Below are positions 1 to 8,138 of a DNA stretch of 64,000 bases, one piece after another. The stretch is from Bacillus sp. SD075 (GTDB lineage: Bacteria; Bacillota; Bacilli; Bacillales; DSM-1321): positions 1-64,000 of the forward strand of contig NZ_JADILK010000001.1 of assembly GCF_017355165.1 (NCBI RefSeq). The letters run 5' to 3'. The notes below the pieces were generated by a model. The model had not been told where the DNA came from. It did not search any database and saw nothing but the letters and a program-made list of their open reading frames with translations. Position numbers and translations under genes: made by a program. Positions within the stretch are counted from its first letter, which is position 1, and every line of letters starts with the position of its first letter.

Positions 1-38
1 CTGTAGACAAACTCGATTTTCATCGAGTTTGTCTACAG
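1..38. repeat. Perfect inverted repeat at window edge
   Basis: Positions 1-17 and 22-38 are perfect reverse complements with a 4-base loop (18-21). No T-run follows directly, but an intrinsic terminator starts six bases later. It may be part of the 3' end of a gene lying before the window or a member of a dispersed intergenic palindrome family. Only one copy is visible here, so the family idea is inference. Confidence 0.8.
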
Positions 39-43
39 TCTGG

Positions 44-70
44 GCTGTCCTGCTGACAGCTTTTTTTATT
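44..70 (+). terminator. Intrinsic terminator of an upstream gene
   Basis: GCTGTC (44-49) pairs with GACAGC (55-60) across a 5-base loop and is followed by seven T residues. It would end a plus-strand gene located before the window. Confidence 0.75.
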
Positions 71-247
71 GGATGGAAAAGGTAAGATGGGGGAATTGAA
101 GATTCATGGGGGAGAGGGGAATAAATTTCTTTATTTAACTAACGGAACTAAACTAAGATATAAGAAGAGAGTGTTTTGATTCATTCTGTCAAAACTCGCT
201 ATATTATTATTGTTGTAGAGTATTTTGTTCCAAACTCATGAGAGCTC

Positions 248-290
248 GAGCCTCCACGAGGGTGGGACTCATAAAAGGCAAAGTGCTGCC
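248..290 (+). promoter_or_regulatory. Possible structured leader upstream of hemD-like gene
   Basis: Two adjacent stem-loops can be drawn: gag-cctccac (248-257) with gtgggactc (262-270), then GGCA (277-280) with TGCC (287-290), followed by AAACC and a T-run. They lie about 150 bases before the hemD-like start. I could not match this to a riboswitch class I know. No clear sigma-A promoter was found in 71-439, so the transcription start and the role of the structure are unknown. Confidence 0.3.
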
Positions 291-439
291 AAACCGTTTT
301 TCCACTGATAACATATCGGATAAAAGAAAGAAAAAGTGTTGATTTTGATATGGAATTCATTTTTTGTAGTTTCAAAGACTGAAAATTTGTATAATGGGTG
401 AGATGGATTTACATGAATGTACATATAGGAGGGGCATGG

Positions 440-1255
440 ATGAGTAAGCTTAATGGCAGGACCGTTGCTTTATTGGGAGCGAGGAAGACGGAAGAACTTA
501 GTAAAATCGTTCAAAATCTAGGGGGAGTCCCGCTCGTTCGCCCGGCTCAGGGGACGGTTTTCCTTGATGATTCCCATTTGGAAGAGGATGTCACCCGGTT
601 GATGGCAGGGGAGTTCGATTGGATCATCCTCACGACGGGAGTGGGAACGGAATTATTATATAAGGCGGCAGTGAAGATGGAGGCGGGAGATCGTTTCATA
701 GATGCCTTGCAGTCTATGAAAATTGCAGCCAGGGGCTATAAGACGGTGAATATGCTGAAAAAGCTTGGTCTGCAGCCATTAATCCGTGATGATGATGGAA
801 GTACGGCAGGGCTTGTCCGCAATCTGGAAGGCCAACTGTCTGAAGGTGTAAAGGTCGCTTTGCAGCTTCACGGCGATCCGGCGCCTCTTTTGATGAACTG
901 GTTGGATGAACAAAAAGTGGAACATAAAGAAATCCTGCCATATGAACATATACCGCCCCAAAAAGAAACGATGCAGCAGCTGATCCAAGAAATCCTTGAA
1001 GGCAAAATCGATTCGGTTGTGTTCACGAGTGCACCGCAGCCGCGAAATTTAATGAGATTTGTCCGTGAACAAGGTGTGGAGGATAAGATAATCGGCCTCT
1101 TTGCATCAGATGTAATTGCACTTGCGGTCGGAAAGGTAACGGCACAGGTTGTTATCGATGAAGGGATCAAGCGGGTCATTTATCCTGAAGATCAACGGAT
1201 GGGCAGTGCAATGGTGGAGCTGGTGAAATTTTATCAGGGAATTGCAAGCAGATAG
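440..1255 (+). CDS. Uroporphyrinogen-III synthase-like protein (HemD family)
   Basis: The 271-residue product has the two-lobed HemD pattern, with the N-terminal part reading LNGRTVALLGARKTEE, a middle IILTTGVG stretch and a late SVVFTSAPQ strand. HemD closes and isomerises hydroxymethylbilane to uroporphyrinogen III, the precursor of siroheme and heme. The ATG at 440 is chosen because AGGAGGGG ends five bases upstream; a GTG at 398 in frame has no ribosome site. It lies 13 bases before a SumT-HemD fusion, so the pair probably forms an operon for siroheme. Because the fusion carries its own HemD-like half, this protein could be the active synthase or a specialised paralogue. Family assignment is firm, exact role is inferred. 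Confidence 0.8.
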   Translation: MSKLNGRTVALLGARKTEELSKIVQNLGGVPLVRPAQGTVFLDDSHLEEDVTRLMAGEFDWIILTTGVGTELLYKAAVKMEAGDRFIDALQSMKIAARGYKTVNMLKKLGLQPLIRDDDGSTAGLVRNLEGQLSEGVKVALQLHGDPAPLLMNWLDEQKVEHKEILPYEHIPPQKETMQQLIQEILEGKIDSVVFTSAPQPRNLMRFVREQGVEDKIIGLFASDVIALAVGKVTAQVVIDEGIKRVIYPEDQRMGSAMVELVKFYQGIASR

Positions 1256-1268
1256 GGGTGAGTGAGGC

Positions 1269-2717
1269 ATGACCAAGGGCAAGGTCTATTTTGTGGGTGC
1301 AGGTCCGGGCGATGTGGGCCTGATTACCGTAAAAGGTCAAAAAGCGATTGAAAAGGCGGACGTCATTTTATATGACAGATTGCTAAATCCCAAACTGTTG
1401 GAGACTGCCACCCACGATTGTGAATTGATATATTGTGGCAAGACACCTTATACGAATGGCATCAGTCAAGGAAACATCAATGAGCTGCTTGTTTCCAAAG
1501 CGCTGGCAGGGCATAGGGTCGTCCGTTTGAAAGGCGGAGATCCTGCCGTTTTTGGACGGGTCGGGGAGGAAGCGGAAGCGTTGAAAGATGAGGGGATCCC
1601 ATTCGAAGTCATTCCGGGGGTTACGTCCAGCATTGCCGCATCCATATACGCAGGCGTCCCCGTCACGCATCGGGATTACGGGCGCTCCTTTGCGATGGTG
1701 ACGGGCCATGACCGAACGAAGAAGGATATAGATTGGAACGGGCTTGTGAATAGTATAGATACGGTTGCCTTTTATATGGGTGTGGCCAACCTTCCGTATA
1801 TCCGCGAAAATTTGATCAGCCATGGAAAGCCGGGGAATACGCCGGCACTCGTCATACAATGGGGCACTTATGGAAGACAGGAAAGTGTCGAGGGGACTTT
1901 GGATGATATCGTCGAAAGGGTAAGGGAAAGGTCGCTTGGCAATCCTGCGATCACCTTGGTCGGAGATATCATTTCACTAAGGGGGAAACTGCAATGGTTC
2001 GAAAAGAAGCCGCTATATGGGCAACGGTTTTTAGTGGCCCGGACCGGGACGGCAAAGAGTTCCTTGGCAGAAGCCCTGCATGAACTTGGCGGCGAAGTCA
2101 TCGAGTTTCCTAAATGGCTTGCGGCCAAAGTGAAAATAGAAGAAAGTCAGCTGTGCTCTTTTCTTTTGTATGATCGAATTCTCTTTACTTCTCCCGAAAG
2201 TGCAGATGGATTCTTGGATTCACTCATTGAACAGTCCATTGATTTCCGCCGGATTACATCTAAACTATATGTGTTATCAAGGAAATCGAAAAAGGCTCTA
2301 CAGCAAAGGGGATTGATGGCCGAGCTCAAATCCGAGATGTCTGGTTCCGGAACTCTCTTGGTTGTTGGAGATCGAAACAAAGATCAAATAGATCGGGCTC
2401 ATGGGGACGGAGACTATTTTCAATCAATCGATAAATTCGTCGATGAAAGATTCCTTGAAATCCTTCCGAGAATGCTGGGTGGCATAGCTGTTGGAACGGT
2501 ACTGTTTTCGAATCGGCATTCAGTCGATATGCTGATGGAATATGGGGAAAAGGCCGACGTGGATATTGAAGGTTTGCTAAAGCAAGCCTCCATCGGGGTA
2601 ATCGGGGAAAGTACCGGCAATAGACTTAAAGACTATGGATTCACATTGGATATGATGCCCAAAGAACCGTCTGTCGAACAATTGGTGGAGTTGATCGTGA
2701 ATAGGAATGTTTATTAG
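1269..2717 (+). CDS. Uroporphyrinogen-III C-methyltransferase fused to HemD-like domain
   Basis: Residues 1 to about 245 are a SumT/CobA methyltransferase: VGAGPGD (9-15), LKGGDPAVFGR near 87, and the VTGH segment are visible. It uses S-adenosylmethionine to methylate uroporphyrinogen III at C2 and C7, giving precorrin-2 for siroheme (and possibly cobalamin). Residues about 248-482 resemble uroporphyrinogen-III synthase (GQRFLVARTGTAKSS, RILFTSPESADGF). Total length of 482 fits such two-domain fusions, against about 250 for a single SumT. It follows the HemD-like gene by 13 bases and is closed by a terminator that begins at its stop codon. Siroheme serves nitrite and sulfite reductases; no reductase gene is in the window. 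Confidence 0.88.
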   Translation: MTKGKVYFVGAGPGDVGLITVKGQKAIEKADVILYDRLLNPKLLETATHDCELIYCGKTPYTNGISQGNINELLVSKALAGHRVVRLKGGDPAVFGRVGEEAEALKDEGIPFEVIPGVTSSIAASIYAGVPVTHRDYGRSFAMVTGHDRTKKDIDWNGLVNSIDTVAFYMGVANLPYIRENLISHGKPGNTPALVIQWGTYGRQESVEGTLDDIVERVRERSLGNPAITLVGDIISLRGKLQWFEKKPLYGQRFLVARTGTAKSSLAEALHELGGEVIEFPKWLAAKVKIEESQLCSFLLYDRILFTSPESADGFLDSLIEQSIDFRRITSKLYVLSRKSKKALQQRGLMAELKSEMSGSGTLLVVGDRNKDQIDRAHGDGDYFQSIDKFVDERFLEILPRMLGGIAVGTVLFSNRHSVDMLMEYGEKADVDIEGLLKQASIGVIGESTGNRLKDYGFTLDMMPKEPSVEQLVELIVNRNVY

Positions 2718-2742
2718 GCTCTGCTAAAAACAGAGTCTTTTT
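2717..2742 (+). terminator. Intrinsic terminator after SumT-HemD fusion
   Basis: GGCTCTG (2717-2723) pairs with CAGAGTC (2731-2737) with one G-T pair, then five Ts. The stem starts on the last base of the stop codon. Confidence 0.75.
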
Positions 2743-2971
2743 CCTTTGGAGACTATCGATACTGTTGGCATTCAGTGTTTATGGCCTATCATGTTATCAT
2801 TTAATGACGAAATATCACGGCTCTTCGGTTTGTTTTCCTTTTTGCGACTAGGGCAGGGAAAGATTTGGTGGGCCTTGCGGATAAGATTTTGAGGAGTATG
2901 GAATAAAAGTCTTTTATTCCTTCCCGGATTGGGTATTATATATAAGTGACTTTTTCAGGGAGGCGAAGCAA

Positions 2972-3382
2972 ATGAAACGGACATGGGAATTCGCATTAAG
3001 TATCATAGGCGTGAGTATCGCGGCGATTTTTTTAATCGTGACGATCATAGCGGCCGTTTATCTCAACAGTATCGATTTGAAAGATATGATGGACTACTCA
3101 TTAATGACAGATTCTGAGTTTTCCTCGTCTGAGGTAGATATGTCAATCAAGCTATTCATGGGCTTACTATGGGCGGGGATCATATCGCTATTCATTGCTT
3201 TGGCAGGCGGCTTGATCGCTATCTTTCTATTAAAAGGCGGCAAGGCGAAGGGAGCCGGAATCTTATTGATCATTACGGGCATTCTGACGATCTTCCATGT
3301 TTGGCCCCTTATCTTCTTCATCGTACCGGGAATCATGTGCCTAGTAAGGAAACAGAGGGAAACGGTGGAAGTGATCGTTTGA
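2972..3382 (+). CDS. DUF4064-like small membrane protein
   Basis: This 136-residue protein has an N-terminal transmembrane helix (about 8-30), an extracytoplasmic loop with several Ser, Asp and Glu residues, a second helix (about 62-88) and a third hydrophobic stretch (about 95-122) ending in KQRE. The layout and the PGIMCL-type ending recall the DUF4064 family of Gram-positive membrane proteins, whose function is not known. GGGAGG precedes the ATG by about nine bases. The gene stands alone between two terminators, so it is probably monocistronic. Confidence 0.65.
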   Translation: MKRTWEFALSIIGVSIAAIFLIVTIIAAVYLNSIDLKDMMDYSLMTDSEFSSSEVDMSIKLFMGLLWAGIISLFIALAGGLIAIFLLKGGKAKGAGILLIITGILTIFHVWPLIFFIVPGIMCLVRKQRETVEVIV

Positions 3383-3413
3383 TCCGGCACCATACATAGT
3401 GCAATTTGTAAAC

Positions 3414-3453
3414 AAAGGAGCTGGCCCGAAAATGCGGGTCAGCTCCTTTTGTG
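3414..3453 (+). terminator. Strong intrinsic terminator
   Basis: A 15-bp stem (3414-3428 with 3435-3449, one G-T pair) ends in TTTT. It terminates the DUF4064-like gene. Confidence 0.85.
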
Positions 3454-3558
3454 CCGCGAGGATATTTTAGGGTAATATACCTATTTATTCCTGCAATCAC
3501 CAGTCTGCCATGTTACTATTATTATAGATTCAAATATAAATAGACTGGAGTTCGATCG

Positions 3559-5454
3559 ATGAAGATACCTTTAATGAAGATTGGGGCACTGACCTGTTTA
3601 ACACTCGGTTTGTTCAACGGACAGGCTTTTGCGGAGTCTGGAATAACCAATGCGTGTTCATCATTCGGTGAGATCCAATCCAATGAAAATCCTTCCCATA
3701 AGCAGATTAACTGCTTGCTGACGAATGCGGCAATAGAGGCTGAAATCCCCCCTGAAGTGGTAAAAGCGGTGGCTACGCAGGAGAATGGGGATTGGAGGCA
3801 ATTTAATGAGGACGGTACACCGGTTAAATCCGACGATGGCGGCATCGGTCTCATGCAGCTTACAAATAAGAGTAAGTATGACCAGAAAAAGCTGGAAAAT
3901 GATATAGTCTATAATATCGAGGCAGGTGTCGAGGTACTGGGCGGCATGTATTCAAGAAATGGTTATGATTTGCCGAAAATAAAAGGTGCAGGACGCAGGG
4001 TCATCGAAAACTGGTATTTCCCTGTCATGGCCTACAATGGGACAAAACCGGTTAACAGTCCCCTTTACCAGGAAAACGGACAAAGAAATGCGAATGCTTA
4101 TCAAGAGGAAGTTTTTGCTGAGATAGAAAACCAAAGTTATTTGAATGATACAAAACTGGCAAAATATCCATTCAAAACATCGGACTTTCAATATGATCGG
4201 GATAGCACTGAAAATATCATCTTTACAAATCTTGTATACACACTGACAGAGCAAACGCATGACTCTGTTTATTGGTTCAAGGCCGGAGACAAAGTGGTGA
4301 CGACATCCAGCGCGAATATCAGGAAAGAAATAAGCACTACTGCAGGTGCAGTATCTGTTCCACTAAATACAATCTTGATCATAACAGGGAATTTTGCCTA
4401 TCATGAATCTAAGGGGAATAAATTTGTTTTTTATCCCGTACAAACCGAAGACAAGAGTATTAAAGGGTATGTTTCATCGGCTTACATATCCAATAGGCTA
4501 TCGATTGCCGCACCTATCCAGGATACGAATAAACCTGTGATTTCAGGGGCTGCCGGTAAATCGATTCCATTCAACTCAACTTTCAATCCTAAAACCAGCG
4601 TAAAGGCGCAGGATGATAAAGATGGTGACTTAACGAGTGCCATACATGTGGAAGGTAAGGTGGATACCAAAAAAGTGGGCACCTATAATTTGACTTATAC
4701 GGTAGCTGACAAGGCAGGGAATGTTGCCAAGGTCACAAGGAAGATAACCGTTTATGATCAAGTCAAGCCGGTGATTTCAGGTGCCGGGAATAAAACCATC
4801 AAACTTAATTCTTCATTCAGTCCCAAAACAAGCGTGAGTGCCAATGATAATGCCGATGGCAGCTTGACTAGTAAAATCAAGGTGACGGGTACAGTGAATA
4901 CGAAGAAAAAGGGGACCTATACATTGAAGTATACGGTCATCGATTCATCGAAAAATGCAGCGACAGTCACAAGAAAGATCACGGTTGATAGCACCAAGCC
5001 GATCATTTCCGGTGCCAAAAGCAAAACCATTGCCTATAACTCGACATTCAATCCTAAATCAGGTGTATCCGCGAAAGATAACTTGGATGGCAGCTTGACT
5101 AATAAAATCAAGGTGACGGGTACGGTCAATACGAAGAAAAAGGGAACGTATACATTAAAGTATACAATCACTGATTCATCGAAAAATACTGCGACAGTCA
5201 CAAGAAAGATTACGGTAGATAGCACCAAGCCGGTCATTTCCGGTGCCAAAAGCAAAACCATTGCCTATAACTCGACATTCAATCCTAAATCAGGTGTATC
5301 CGCGAAAGATAATCTGGATGGAAGTATAACAAATAAGATCAAAATAACAGGGACTGTGAATACGAAGAAAAAGGGCATCTATACATTGACTTACACAGTT
5401 ACGGATAAATCGAAGAATATGGTAGAAGTAAAAAGGAAAATCACCGTTAAATAG
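3559..5454 (+). CDS. Secreted lytic transglycosylase with SH3-like and four Ig-like repeats
   Basis: The 631-residue product starts with a signal peptide, probably cleaved after AFA (residue 25). Residues about 45-170 form a lytic transglycosylase (SLT/lysozyme-like) domain: ATQENGDW supplies the likely catalytic Glu at residue 75 and GGIGLMQLT is the typical second motif. Residues about 240-312 look like a bacterial SH3 domain (SANIRKEIS). From about residue 325 to the end there are four DUF5011-type immunoglobulin-like repeats of 77-78 residues, each starting KPVISGA or KPIISGA and ending in VTRKITV or a close variant. Role: cleavage of peptidoglycan outside the membrane; the repeats may bind wall or act as a stalk. 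No LPXTG sorting signal is present. Confidence 0.85.
   Translation: MKIPLMKIGALTCLTLGLFNGQAFAESGITNACSSFGEIQSNENPSHKQINCLLTNAAIEAEIPPEVVKAVATQENGDWRQFNEDGTPVKSDDGGIGLMQLTNKSKYDQKKLENDIVYNIEAGVEVLGGMYSRNGYDLPKIKGAGRRVIENWYFPVMAYNGTKPVNSPLYQENGQRNANAYQEEVFAEIENQSYLNDTKLAKYPFKTSDFQYDRDSTENIIFTNLVYTLTEQTHDSVYWFKAGDKVVTTSSANIRKEISTTAGAVSVPLNTILIITGNFAYHESKGNKFVFYPVQTEDKSIKGYVSSAYISNRLSIAAPIQDTNKPVISGAAGKSIPFNSTFNPKTSVKAQDDKDGDLTSAIHVEGKVDTKKVGTYNLTYTVADKAGNVAKVTRKITVYDQVKPVISGAGNKTIKLNSSFSPKTSVSANDNADGSLTSKIKVTGTVNTKKKGTYTLKYTVIDSSKNAATVTRKITVDSTKPIISGAKSKTIAYNSTFNPKSGVSAKDNLDGSLTNKIKVTGTVNTKKKGTYTLKYTITDSSKNTATVTRKITVDSTKPVISGAKSKTIAYNSTFNPKSGVSAKDNLDGSITNKIKITGTVNTKKKGIYTLTYTVTDKSKNMVEVKRKITVK
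4531..5451 (+). repeat. Four tandem coding repeats (231-234 bp)
   Basis: Equivalent points occur at 4531, 4765, 4996 and 5227, giving periods of 234, 231 and 231 bases. Units 3 and 4 are nearly identical in DNA over most of their length, while unit 1 is the most diverged. They encode the Ig-like domains of the lytic transglycosylase. Recent duplication of the last units is inferred from the DNA identity. Confidence 0.9.
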
Positions 5455-5460
5455 AAGGAA

Positions 5461-5495
5461 AAAAAGGATTCCCGCAATAGGGGAATCCCTTTTTT
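5461..5495 (+). terminator. Intrinsic terminator after transglycosylase gene
   Basis: GGATTCCC pairs with GGGAATCC, flanked by A-run and T-run, so it could work in both directions. Confidence 0.85.
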
Positions 5496-5590
5496 GATGC
5501 ATGAATGTGTTTGGCTGATAGATATGCCTATATAATAGTAGAAAGTGTTCATGGATGGATCCTCCAGGGTGGAGTGGGTATTGATAAAAA

Positions 5591-5599
5591 TGTTATAAT
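5591..5599 (+). promoter_or_regulatory. Extended -10 promoter of the DUF1992 gene
   Basis: TGTTATAAT is a perfect extended -10 (TGn-TATAAT). No good -35 is present. It lies 44 bases before the ATG of the DUF1992 gene. Confidence 0.6.
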
Positions 5600-5642
5600 T
5601 GTAAATAGATGTAACGTTATGTGATCTGAAGGGGGATTGTTT

Positions 5643-5903
5643 ATGGGGATAGAACACGGGCATGTAAACTGGATGGATCAGATTTTTAAGGAATATGAAC
5701 GAGACGGCGGGCTGAAGAATTATCCTGGCTTTGGAAAACTGCTTCCGGAGTCGGCGCTATTGGGAAATATAGATGACAATTTCCTGACGAAGGCCAAGGA
5801 TGCCGGCTACGTTCCGCTTTGGATCAAATGGAAAAAGGAAATTCGGGAAGTGCTATCCGGATTGGTTCGTTTGAAAAAAATGAATGGACCCGAATTTGAA
5901 TGA
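5643..5903 (+). CDS. DUF1992 (DnaJ-homologue C28-like) small protein
   Basis: The 86-residue protein matches the DUF1992 family, seen in NYPGFGKLLP and in the surrounding basic-acidic helix (FLTKAKDAGYVPLWIKWKKE). In eukaryotes the family is attached to J domains; bacterial members are short stand-alone proteins of unknown role. The ATG at 5643 is preferred over an in-frame TTG at 5637 because GAAGGGGG ends seven bases upstream of the ATG. The gene has its own promoter and lies between two terminated units. Confidence 0.75.
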   Translation: MGIEHGHVNWMDQIFKEYERDGGLKNYPGFGKLLPESALLGNIDDNFLTKAKDAGYVPLWIKWKKEIREVLSGLVRLKKMNGPEFE

Positions 5904-5973
5904 ATGAACCCATTGATGAAATAAATGAGTTATAAAATGAGGGTATTTGTATGACGTGATCATTAGAGGATTA

Positions 5974-5982
5974 TGATATAAT
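5974..5982 (+). promoter_or_regulatory. Extended -10 promoter of signal peptidase gene
   Basis: TGATATAAT (5974-5982) is a perfect extended -10. The expected transcription start is near 5989, which is downstream of the ATG at 5986 and therefore argues for a later translation start. Confidence 0.65.
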
Positions 5983-6015
5983 GGCATGAATAAAAAAGAG
6001 AGAGAGGGACTTCGA

Positions 6016-6567
6016 TTGGAAAAAGGAAAAGAAGTTTTTTCATGGATAAAAGCGATATTGATTGCAGTCATTCTAGCTTTTTTAATTCGAACGTATATTT
6101 TTGCACCGATTGTCGTGGACGGTGAGTCAATGATGCCGACTCTGCAAGACCACGAAAGAATTGTTCTTACCAAGTTTGGGACGAATATCGATAATATAGA
6201 CCGGTTTGATATTGTCGTGTTTCATGCAACGGTAGATAAAGATTATATAAAAAGGGTTATCGGTCTGCCAGGAGACCATATTGAATATAAAGATGATACG
6301 CTTTATATTAATGGGAAAGCTTATGAAGAACCATACTTGGACAAATATAAGAACCAGATGGAAGCGGGAGTGCCACTGACTGAATCCTTCAAGCTCGAAG
6401 ATATTTCAGGCAGCATGACAGTTCCGGATGGCCAGCTGTTCCTTATGGGGGACAATCGTCAAAATAGTTTGGATAGCCGTGAAATCGGAACGATTTCAGT
6501 CGATGAAATTGTCGGCAAGGCGAATCTAGTGTATTGGCCGATCAACGAAATAAAGCTTGTGAAATAA
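6016..6567 (+). CDS. Signal peptidase I
   Basis: Type I signal peptidase removes signal peptides from exported proteins at the outer face of the membrane. There is one N-terminal transmembrane helix (IKAILIAVILAFLIRTYIF), then the catalytic Ser in GESMMPTL (residue 38 from this start) and the catalytic Lys in YIKRVIGLPGD (residue 79), followed by MGDNRQNSLDSR. The 183-residue length fits the Bacillus SipS/SipT type. I chose the TTG at 6016 because GAGAGAGGG lies about seven bases upstream and because the promoter -10 at 5977-5982 would start RNA after the ATG at 5986. The alternative ATG would add ten residues. A terminator follows directly. Confidence 0.93.
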   Translation: MEKGKEVFSWIKAILIAVILAFLIRTYIFAPIVVDGESMMPTLQDHERIVLTKFGTNIDNIDRFDIVVFHATVDKDYIKRVIGLPGDHIEYKDDTLYINGKAYEEPYLDKYKNQMEAGVPLTESFKLEDISGSMTVPDGQLFLMGDNRQNSLDSREIGTISVDEIVGKANLVYWPINEIKLVK

Positions 6568-6571
6568 GAAG

Positions 6572-6602
6572 AAGCGGACTCAAGTTTAGAGTCCGCTTTA
6601 TT
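6572..6602 (+). terminator. Intrinsic terminator after signal peptidase gene
   Basis: AAGCGGACTC (6572-6581) pairs perfectly with GAGTCCGCTT (6589-6598). Confidence 0.8.
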
Positions 6603-6827
6603 GTTGCCGTTTTTCATTTCCTTAAAGGGGAAACAATGATAGTATTGTCATACAGGCATTTCAACAAAAAACGCGTCCAATCTTCTTTTTTTTCTATTTT
6701 TTTTTATGAAAAACAACTCATTTGGTTTAAATTAGGTTATCCTATTAAAAAGAAGTAATCACGTTACCCAGGCCCGAATAAGAAAATGGATTACTTTAAA
6801 AAAGGGTGCTGAGATGGAGTACTTTAG

Positions 6828-7313
6828 ATGGATATAGTAAAAGATTTAATATCAAACTATGGTTATTTTGCGATATATGGACTGTTGGCGATTGGGATTA
6901 TTGGCTTACCGGTACCTGATGAGTTCATGATGACTTTTGTCGGCTATTTGTCATCCATTTCCGTTTTGAATGTCCAGGGAGCATTCCTTGTCAGTTTCCT
7001 TGGATCGATAACTGGGATGCTTGTCAGTTATCTCATCGGGAAAAAGGTGGGGAAGCCTTTTTTGAGGAAGCACGGTAAGTGGATTAAAATGACCCCCGCG
7101 AGGTTGGAGAAATTGGAGAAATGGTTCAATAAATACGGTCCTTGGACCATTATCATAGCCTATTTCATACCAGGTGTCCGTCACATCGCCAGTTACATTT
7201 CCGGTATGAATGGAATGGGGAAACGAAAGTACTTTATCTTTGCAGGAGCAGGGGCTTTCAGCTGGTGTTTGGTATTTACGACTTTTGGCTATTTCATTGG
7301 AGTGTTAACTTAA
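6828..7313 (+). CDS. DedA-family membrane protein
   Basis: The product of 161 residues has the DedA/VTT pattern: a reentrant-like segment with GLPVPDEFMM, a second GSITGMLVSYLIGKKVG segment, and the signature KYGPWTIIIAYFIPGVRH-type stretch with Arg in PGVRH. DedA proteins support membrane integrity and recycling of lipid carriers such as undecaprenyl phosphate. The protein is shorter than the usual 200 residues, but some Bacillus paralogues are of this size. The only ribosome site is a modest GGAG eight bases before the ATG. It is followed by a bidirectional terminator shared with the opposing SDR gene. Confidence 0.88.
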   Translation: MDIVKDLISNYGYFAIYGLLAIGIIGLPVPDEFMMTFVGYLSSISVLNVQGAFLVSFLGSITGMLVSYLIGKKVGKPFLRKHGKWIKMTPARLEKLEKWFNKYGPWTIIIAYFIPGVRHIASYISGMNGMGKRKYFIFAGAGAFSWCLVFTTFGYFIGVLT

Positions 7314-7350
7314 CTCATTACACCTTGCAAAATTCCTTTATTGAATCAGA

Positions 7351-7384
7351 AAACCCCGTTTCTGGATTCCAGAAACGGGTTTTC
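7351..7384. terminator. Bidirectional terminator between dedA-like and SDR genes
   Basis: A long stem (AAACCCCGTTTCTGGA with TCCAGAAACGGGTTT) has A-rich and T-rich flanks, so it can end both converging genes. Confidence 0.8.
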
Positions 7385-7400
7385 CCATTTCTGCCTATAA

Positions 7401-8138
7401 TTATTGAGCTGAGTATCCACCGTCGATGACAAGCTCGGCACCAGTTACATATGAAGATTCATCGGATGCTAGATAGAGCACGGCATTTGCAATATCCGCC
7501 GGCTGACCCAAACGTTGTAATGGAGTTGCCTGGATCATTTGGTTCACTAACTCTTTTGACTCTTCTAATTTTTGTGTCATTGGTGTTTCGATGATACCAG
7601 GGAATACGGCATTGACACGGACGCCCATGCGCCCATATTGCGTTGCGGCAGCCTTGGAAATGGCACGGACGGCACCTTTTGAAGCAGAATAAGAGTTTAA
7701 GCCCATTCCGATTTGAGCAGTAAAGGAAGAAATATTCACAACGGCGCCTTTACCTTCTTTAGACATGTGAGGAATAATGTGTTTCATTCCAAGGAATGGT
7801 CCAAATCCATTGATGCTTAACATTAGCTGCCAATCTGCCAATGTCGTATCGTTAATGCCTTTTTCCGTTGATATACCGGCATTGTTAACCAAAATGTCGA
7901 TTCTGCCAAATTTAGCGATAACCTCATCCGTCATCTTTTTCCAGCTTTCGTCTGAAGATACATCCAGTACAGTTCCATGGACGTTATCCAGTTCATTCAC
8001 AACTTCTACAGCTTTTTCATTGATATCAGCAGCAATGACTTGGGCTCCTTCTTTTGTGAATAGGTCTACCATTTCCCTGCCCATACCAGATGCTCCGCCA
8101 GTGATAATGGCTACTTTATTAGTCAATCTTCCCATCAT
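7401..8138 (-). CDS. Short-chain dehydrogenase/reductase
   Basis: A classical SDR of 245 residues. It has the nucleotide-binding TGGASGMG motif near the start, the NNAG motif, the catalytic Ser-Tyr-Lys set (NISS, then YSASKGA) and a C-terminal YVTGAELVIDGGYS stretch typical of sugar, alcohol or 3-oxoacyl-ACP reductases. The acidic D after AADI suggests NAD preference, which is inference. AGGAG stands five bases before the ATG at 8138. The substrate cannot be told from the sequence. It converges on the DedA gene. Confidence 0.85.
   Translation of the reverse strand: MMGRLTNKVAIITGGASGMGREMVDLFTKEGAQVIAADINEKAVEVVNELDNVHGTVLDVSSDESWKKMTDEVIAKFGRIDILVNNAGISTEKGINDTTLADWQLMLSINGFGPFLGMKHIIPHMSKEGKGAVVNISSFTAQIGMGLNSYSASKGAVRAISKAAATQYGRMGVRVNAVFPGIIETPMTQKLEESKELVNQMIQATPLQRLGQPADIANAVLYLASDESSYVTGAELVIDGGYSAQ

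Noticed and set aside
4531..5451. Regularly spaced repeats considered as a CRISPR array
   Set aside because: The period is 231 bases and in frame; they encode Ig-like domains.
6534..6758. 74-codon frame after the signal peptidase gene
   Set aside because: It overlaps the gene end and the terminator and reads poly-Phe and poly-Lys from AT-rich DNA.
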